Assembly: GCA_036897095.1 (NCBI GenBank)
Contig: JAYMSP010000383.1
Coordinates: forward strand, 1 to 54,713
DNA length: 54,713 nt
Reading direction: 5' to 3'
Source: Plantago elongata
Lineage: Eukaryota > Streptophyta > Magnoliopsida > Lamiales > Plantaginaceae
The position numbers were made by a program, and so were the translations under genes. A model generated the notes under the pieces. The model searched no databases, had not been told where the DNA came from, and was given only the letters and a program-made list of their open reading frames with translations. Every line of letters begins with the position of its first letter. Position 1 is the stretch's first letter. Below, one piece after another: positions 48,437 to 54,713 of this stretch.

Positions 48437-49590
48437 CAAATGGATATTTATATGCTACACCATTCTGCCCTTGATAATCAAATTGTATCAGAATCCCATT
48501 AATTGTTTTGGCAATGGAATCTCGATTCATTGTGCGATTTGAAGACACTGATTTTAAAAATCCGTCACGTCCATACATGTTGAATGGACATGATTGGAAG
48601 TAATTAAGCATTAAACAAGTGCTTAAACTGTTTTTGCTTGAGCAGTTTTCCACATATAAACAGCTAAAATGTTGCTTATTTCCAGACAATGACTTGATCA
48701 AACCGTTTATTGGTAGTTTTTGTTTTGTGAGTTCTCATAGAAGCTTATTGGTTAAGATAATGGCTCTTCAAAATGCTTTAAGTCTAGTTAACCCTTGCTT
48801 TATCAACTGATTATCATTTTCTAAAGACAAATATTGCTTAAACCAGACTTGATGACAAAAGAGAGAGGTTGTTGTGTCAACTTCCAACTCTATGTGAATT
48901 GAGAAGCTAAAGCAAAAGGAAGCAATGATTTATTTTCAGTTTATTTAATTGGTAATCAGGCAGAGGGTTTCTAGAGATTTATTCGAATAGAGTTTGAGGT
49001 GCTATGCGATCAAGCATTATCACACACATACATAGTTTTACTTCATATGTTAATGTTCGAGCTCGACTCACAACTTAAATCAACTAACAACTCTTAAGAT
49101 TATCTTACGATTTAAGTCGGCTAGTAGCCGGCTTGAGCTCAATATGGTGTTCAAGCTATGTTCTATCATAATTTGGTGGTTATTTACTTATTTTGTTACT
49201 GAGTATACTCTGCCTCGACGTATTGATACTCAATTACTCTCTGTTAAATATTTTATATTAATGTATGATTTCTTTTGTAACTCAACTAAAATTTGAATAA
49301 AATGAATCGAAGTCTAGTTTAATTATTGTGAACTAAAAAATAACTCATTTTACATAAGTTTAGTCGAGATAGAACTCAATTATAACTCGAACTTATTCTG
49401 AAATTGAGATAGTCGACTTAGCTCAAATTTTGAAACAACACTAAGACTGTATTAGTAAAACTAGTTGATCAGTTAGTTGTAGATGATAAACTAGATGTTG
49501 ATTGATGATTTGGAGTTCGTGGTTGATAAACTATTTAATTTTTATAAAAAATATTTAGTAATCAATTCAATTATTAAGAGACAACGAAGT
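48437..49590. other. Intergenic DNA; possible relic frames at 48.4-48.8 kb
   Basis: The minus frame 48701-48414 (95 codons; INGILIQFDYQGQNGVAYKY) has somewhat protein-like composition but I recognise no family. The stretch 49060-49440 is rich in CTCGA/GAGCTCGA strings typical of old plant repeats, with a related tract at 54310-54430. Confidence 0.3.
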
Positions 49591-49591
49591 G

Positions 49592-49650
49592 TAGCTCAGT
49601 TGGTAATTAAAATGTTTATATCTTAATTAATAGGTCGAAGGTTTGAGTTA
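49592..49650 (+). repeat. tRNA-derived SINE-like unit
   Basis: A-box TAGCTCAGTTGG (49592-49603) and a degenerate B-box GTTTGAGTTA (49641-49650). Confidence 0.5.
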
Positions 49651-50042
49651 TCTTTAACGTAAAATAAAAATAATTACCATCTAAATACTCACGTAATAAG
49701 CATAATTATTAAAAATAAGTTTACCTGAGTTGATATATATTGTTAGAAGTATAAGTAGATTAGGAGTTCTAATGTTAGTACTTAAAAGTATTATTGAATT
49801 ATGATTCCTTATTATATCTAGCTATACATACTTGTATATATATATATGTGATTGATGAATGAGAAGAGATAGAGAAAATAGTTTTTTCATGGTATCAGAA
49901 CCATGTAAGTCTCCAATGAGAATTGATCATGCCTCTCATCTCTTTCCTCATTGCAATAAATCTGATTGCTCTTATCTCTTTTCTCCCCTTTCTCCTTATC
50001 TCTCAAGCGCTCATGCGCATCTCTTTCTTCCGCTGCAGAACT

Positions 50043-50106
50043 CCCGTATACAAAGCCTCAAGTTCAATATATTCTCCCATATACAAACCCTCACGTTCAA
50101 TATACG
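50043..50106 (+). repeat. Tandem duplication (~33 bp) in the element interior
   Basis: CCGTATACAAAGCCTCAAGT and CCATATACAAACCCTCACGT, each followed by TCAATATA, lie 33 bp apart. Confidence 0.75.
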
Positions 50107-50180
50107 ATCCTCCTGCAATCGATTCCCACTGAATCGATTTTCTCTTCTTTCTCAAGATCGATTCAACTGAATTGATTTTC

Positions 50181-50397
50181 TTCTCTGATCAAACAACCCA
50201 CTGTTGTTGATCCCCACCCATGTTCGAACAATTTTCTTTAATCTGTCGAACTTCTCCTCTGATCGAACAACCCACTGTTGTCGACCCTTCCATGTTCAAA
50301 CAGTTTTCTTCAATATGTCGAACTTCTCATCTGATCGAAGAACCTACTGTTGTTGATCCCCTCTCATGTTCGAACAGTTTTCTTTAATTTGTCGAAC
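50181..50397 (+). repeat. Three tandem ~72-bp units in the element interior
   Basis: Units near 50181-50250, 50251-50322 and 50323-50397 each contain CTGATC.AA.AACC.ACTG, TTGTTGATCCC-like, CATGTTC.AACA.TTTTCTT and TGTCGAAC. Confidence 0.85.
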
Positions 50398-51441
50398 TTT
50401 CTTCTATCCTCTTGCAATAGCTCGCAATCGCCATTCTCCTGTCCAACGATCGCCCCAGCCTGTTCGATCTTCATCGACTGCCTCTGCAATTGGTCGCGAT
50501 TGTCGATCGCCCTATTGTACGACGTACAATCCTCCGGCCAGGTCTTCTTCTTTTGATTACGCAGTGGGTTTCTCTTCTTCTTATGCAGTTGAGTTGTTTC
50601 TTCTCCTAAAGCCTACTACTGCGTTTTCTCCACGCGTCATCGATTTTCTCGAGCAACTGTCTCCACTCCGTTATGAGATCATATTAAGCTCTTGAAGTTG
50701 CACGTCTTGATCAAAAGGGTTCTCCTCATCCCCAGATCAGCCTGACGCGCCACCAGGCCATTCCATTCCACACAACTTCCTAGTCCGAAGCTCCTTTTGT
50801 GGTTAGAGTTCGCAAGTTTTTTCTCCATCTCCAATCGTTTGAGCTAGCTGTCTAATGCTCTTGCTTCGCTGTATTTTGGACTATTGACCCCTCTCTGCCT
50901 ACTCAGGACTATCTCTATGTGATCACTTATTGATCCTTCTTTTTCCATCTCTGTGTGATATTATATCATCTCCTATTTTGGATGTCTCTCTATGTCTGCT
51001 CTGGGTTAACTTCTTCCACCCGACTCTTATAAACTCGAGCACCTCACTGGAGTATGGTACAATATTTGGGTCCTCGTTGCCCATAACCAACTGCCCATGG
51101 TATCGTCCATCGTTCGGTCAAACCTTTTGCCTCGCCTGCTCTCGTACAACATCAACGTAGAACGTCATGGATGAAATCTGTTGATTCTTACCTATGAGTC
51201 GATTTTTCACTAAAGGAATTTTACAAGTATTGTTTGACGTTTTTCAGGACATTTTCAACGTTCATCAAAGTCCCGTTTCAATTGAGGGGGAGTGTTAGAA
51301 GTATTAGTAGATTAGTAATTTTTAATAATAGTATTTAAAAGTATTATTGAATTAGGATTTCTTATTATGTCTAGCTATAGTTACTTTTATATATATATAT
51401 ATATATGATTGATAAATAAGAAGGGGTGGGAAAATACTTCA

Positions 51442-52274
51442 TCCCTATATCACACCGAAGATGGTAATTAGTAGTACCACTTTAATTTGGGCAGTACAAG
51501 TAATAAGCACATAGCAATAAGCAGAACCACTAATGGTATTTTATAATCCACTTAATAGTAATTAGTTTGCCAGATACGTTGGATGCTCAGATGATATTGG
51601 AGAGCGAAACGTTTGCAAGTTGCCGCGAATGATTCCACAGTAGATATTTTTATATTAATCTCCATCACAGTCACTTACTAGTGTATAGTAGACTAATTGA
51701 CAATAAGCATAAAAGTTAATAAATATATATATTTGTATAAGAGATAGGTTCATTGAACACGATTAGGTGATTTCCTGTCGACTGAATATGCATGAATCTA
51801 TCTTAATTTGTTTTAGCATTTATATATTGCAAACTGGATTTTCTATAATCACTGCCATCCAATGGGTGTTCCAGATTCCAGGTCAAGCTCAGAATATTCA
51901 ATTATGCCACGGCACCTGCTACTAGTATATACTTGCACTTGTTTACCTCTAATTACAATTAGGCATACTTTAATGTTTAAAGTGTTGTAAAAAACTACTT
52001 ATCCTTCATTCAAACTAAAATTAACATATATTGTTAGAAAAGCATCCACAATTATAAGTGAGATGTTAATGTTGTACGCAGATGCATTTTGTATTTATTA
52101 AAATAATATATATAAAAACTTGTGAAAGTCCAAATTTTAAAGAGAGTCCTGCGATATTATGTATTAATTATGCAGTTTTGTGTATAAATTATATACTAAT
52201 TTTTTTTATTCGTTTTAGCACTGAATAAAAAAAAACTAAGTTTACACAATATATATAATAAGTCTCCAAATGGA
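51442..52274. other. Intergenic DNA
   Basis: No feature recognised. Confidence 0.4.
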
Positions 52275-52495
52275 CTTTGAAATTGTCATTTTGCTTGTAA
52301 AAGTGTCATTTCAAATTTGCAAATTATTTAACGTTTCTTCTCTATTCTCTAGCAATCGGCAATTAAGAAACGCTATATATTGTCATGTTAAAGTGTCATT
52401 TCACCTTTGCAACTTGTTTAGCGATTCTTTTTAATTATCCAGCAACCGACTACTAAGAAATGTTATTTCAATTTTTTTTTCAGCTCACACCACAG
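52275..52495 (+). repeat. Dispersed repeat with internal ~90-bp tandem duplication
   Basis: AAAGTGTCATTTCAAATTTGCA ... GCAATCGGCAATTAAGAAACG is followed by a second version, AAAGTGTCATTTCACC ... GCAACCGACTACTAAGAAATG. A single inverted copy lies at 46920-47085. Confidence 0.7.
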
Positions 52496-52557
52496 ACAAC
52501 GCCCCTTCGCCCATCCAGTTGTCATTTCTGTATGAACCATTGTGTGTGGTCGGACCA

Positions 52558-52619
52558 GACTCCGACTCACATGCACCTTATCGCGACTATAAAACTCTAG
52601 GTGCAGGTGAGTCGGAGTC
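52558..52619. repeat. Strong stem-loop (20-bp arms, 22-nt loop)
   Basis: Arm GACTCCGACTCACATGCACC (52558-52577) pairs with GGTGCAGGTGAGTCGGAGTC (52600-52619) with one mismatch. It lies inside an 85-codon plus frame (52519-52776) of unknown meaning. Confidence 0.85.
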
Positions 52620-53369
52620 AATTAACGACCCTGGTTGTGATGAGAATCGTCCATTTTTTATTTGGTTCAACATTATGTTGGAGCTCATGTTGTCTCAATG
52701 CCAGTTGTCGCTACTTTACAAGTCAGTTGCAATAAGGCACGTACAGTTGGATCTATTTTCACATCAAACATTTTAAAAACGCATCTCCTATGTGCGTTAA
52801 CCTTTCTTTTCAATGGATAATAATATTCTATATGTATTGCTTTGTTAAAATCATAAATACATTTATATTTCAGGTTTAAATTTGCTATGTAAAATTGCCA
52901 CCTCTCAATCAAATTACAATTGTTCGTTTCTAATTTTCTTTTTTTTTTTTTAATGAATTTGGAATATTGTTACCGAAAATGTTGTCAACATTTTCATATT
53001 TTTTTCTTTGTTTATTTAAATTTGTTAAGCACAATTTCAGGGCTCTATACTAGGAAAATATAAATATCAGAATATAATATTTTAACAAAATTCATGTATT
53101 TAGTTCAGGTATGTGAGATCAAATATGGTTAGACATGTGGATATAGTAATTAATTTATAAAATTTATTGACACCGCAATTAGCACGGTGTATCATTTCTA
53201 GTATATAAATAAAAGTATTTGACATCTTTAAACTATAATTTGATAAATTTATTTTCAGTCGACTATATCATTATCATTCTCTTTCTACCATGCCATTCAT
53301 TTTCCTTAACTTTTTTGTCAAAATATACTCTTTGTAAATAAACTAGGTCTATTAATTAATAATCACTAA
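52620..53369. other. Intergenic DNA
   Basis: The plus frame ending at 52776 and the opposing 75-codon frame have no recognised domains. Confidence 0.35.
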
Positions 53370-53523
53370 GGGGCTGATTGGTATAGAATCTGAATAGGCA
53401 TTTTGATGGATTTTGATAAAATTGTGTTTGAAATTGAAATGGGGGTATTTGAAGTGCATTTTAAGCCAAATCACTGTTCATCGAGTCAAATGAACCGATT
53501 ACAATCGTATAACAAACAGCTCC
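53370..53523 (+). mobile_element. Tourist-like MITE, short form (154 bp)
   Basis: GGGGCTGATTGGTATAGAAT to AACAAACAGCTCC, flanked by TAA (53367-53369 and 53524-53526). Confidence 0.8.
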
Positions 53524-54609
53524 TAATTGTTTTCACGAAATAGTATCATTGGTTAGATTTTGACTTAGAATTTTAAGCCTTCAAAGGACGACTAGCTGTG
53601 TCACTTTCATAATCCTCAAACAGGAGAACGTTACAAGGCAGAACCGAAAGGGTATGCCATATAATTAATATATCCTGTGAGAATCAACGGATCAAAGCAA
53701 AATTCATTGTTGCAGCTCTAGTTTCCTTAATCAAGACATAAATTGTAGTAATACATTTTAAGTTCTAGTTCTAGTTTCCAGTATTTTGTGGTTATTTTGT
53801 CTGAACAATTGTTCCAAGAAAATATTTGAGTAAATTAGCTAGAAAATGAGTGGAAATGCAAGTTTGCTTACATAAGCTATTAATTACTAATGAATTAATA
53901 ATGTGCATATTGTTGTAAATTAAGTTGGGCTTTATAGATTCCAAAATACACTTGCAAATAAATATAGAATGAATGGTCCCTGGGGCAGGCTGACCGCACG
54001 AGTGACGTTTTAGTCTATATGATAGAACTAATGTCAAGTGCCAGCATTATATTGTTGTACATTGTTGTGAAGTATCTTCCTCACGAAATTATACTTTTGT
54101 GGATCCGGATACAAATTTAAAATATTAAATTAATATAATTGATTTGAATAATATTAAATGAGTGAATAACAAACAATTGATACTATTAGTATAACCAAAT
54201 TTGTATATAAAAGTTCAAATTGAAAAATGTAAGTTGAGTTTGATCATAAATTGAATTTGAGTTAATCTATAGTAATGCATGTGCATAGTGTGGTTCAACG
54301 AGCCTGAGTATCTAATCCCCCGAGTTAGGTTTGACTCCTTAACAAACTATTTTTGAGCTTAAGTTATGATAGATATAGGCTCGACCACATCTCATTTTAT
54401 TCCAACTTTAGTCGAACTATTAATAGGTATTTGTGAAATTCTATTCCATCTAAAAGTTCAAACTTGTAAAAAGATGTGAAATCTAGCCATTTCCATTAAG
54501 AAAATGCCTGGTTCGAGAAAATGAAAGTCGTGGAATGCGGTGGTCAAAGGAACACATGCCTCTATGCAGGTTGTTTACGTACGAGAATGGCACATTTTGT
54601 AATGGTTAT
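53524..54609. other. Intergenic DNA
   Basis: No gene was recognised. The 81-codon minus frame at 53792-54037 is unsupported. Confidence 0.4.
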
Positions 54610-54713
54610 GGGGCTTATTGGAGTAGCATCCAAATGCCCATTTGGATGCTACTCCAACATTTTATGTTTGGTGTGGCACTCAAATGCCAAAAACTCAAAT
54701 GCTTCTACAGTTC
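54610..54713 (+). mobile_element. Tourist-like MITE end with near-perfect palindrome, cut by window edge
   Basis: It begins GGGGCTTATTGGAGTAGCAT. The 19-nt arms TTGGAGTAGCATCCAAATG (54618-54636) and CATTTGGATGCTACTCCAA (54639-54657) are perfect complements around CC. A further ACTCAAATGCC string follows before the window ends. Confidence 0.7.

Larger units (their letters stand above)
49741..51441 (+). mobile_element. Compact non-autonomous Copia-type LTR retrotransposon (1701 bp)
   Basis: 5' LTR 49741-49889 and 3' LTR 51293-51441 are each 149 bp, start TGTTAGAAGTAT and end CA; they differ by scattered substitutions and an (AT)n length change. The primer site TGGTATCAGAACCATG (49890-49905) abuts the 5' LTR, and the polypurine tract TTGAGGGGGAG (51282-51292) abuts the 3' LTR. 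The 1.4-kb interior has no gag, protease, integrase or RT domain; its frames are low-complexity Ser/Leu/Pro-rich. It contains tandem repeats (50181-50397 and 50043-50106). No 5-bp target duplication is visible. It must have been moved by enzymes from another element. Confidence 0.88.

Noticed and set aside
49859..51160. Several overlapping 68-109-codon frames as genes
   Set aside because: They sit inside a bounded LTR element, overlap in multiple frames and are low-complexity.

Overview
This is a gene-poor stretch of a eudicot-type plant nuclear genome. The evidence is AT-rich intergenic DNA, GT-AG introns, plant-only gene families (a RADIALIS-like SANT protein, a class II LOB-domain protein, a CLE peptide precursor) and typical plant transposable elements (Stowaway- and Tourist-like MITEs, Copia-type LTR elements, a Cassandra-like TRIM, L1-type LINE debris, tRNA-derived SINE-like units). 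I cannot name the species.

Layout. 419-876: last three exons of a universal stress protein (USP) gene. About 4.68-10.87 kb: an old, non-coding LTR element, apparently on the minus strand, with a nested MITE and a spaced array of TTTGGCTCGTC-type motifs. 12.5-13.3 kb: RADIALIS-like gene. 14.8-16.3 kb: small conserved two-exon gene of unknown function behind a leader intron. 16.3-21.2 kb: MITE-rich intergenic DNA. 21.4-24.2 kb: exon-like segments of an unrecognised, uncertain gene. 25.5-27.8 kb: four-exon VCPKPRR-family gene. 29.6-33.9 kb: LINE remnants and unassigned minus-strand reading frames. 35.3-35.7 kb: CLE27-type peptide gene (minus). 36-43 kb: repeats, including four to five MITEs and a 680-bp terminal-inverted-repeat element. 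43.3-44.2 kb: class II LBD gene. 45.6-46.3 kb: Cassandra-like element with 5S-rRNA-like sequence in both LTRs. 49.7-51.4 kb: compact non-autonomous Copia-type element with paired 149-bp LTRs. 52-54.7 kb: hairpins and MITEs.

The well-supported genes are independent single loci. They share developmental or stress themes (SANT and LOB nuclear proteins, a secreted peptide hormone, a USP) but nothing shows a shared pathway or cluster. Most of the unusual structure lies in the repeats: a MITE family with about ten members starting GGGGCTGATTGG, the TRIM carrying 5S-like promoters, and non-autonomous LTR elements with internal tandem repeats. I found no convincing new multi-gene system. All splice models are read by eye without transcript evidence.
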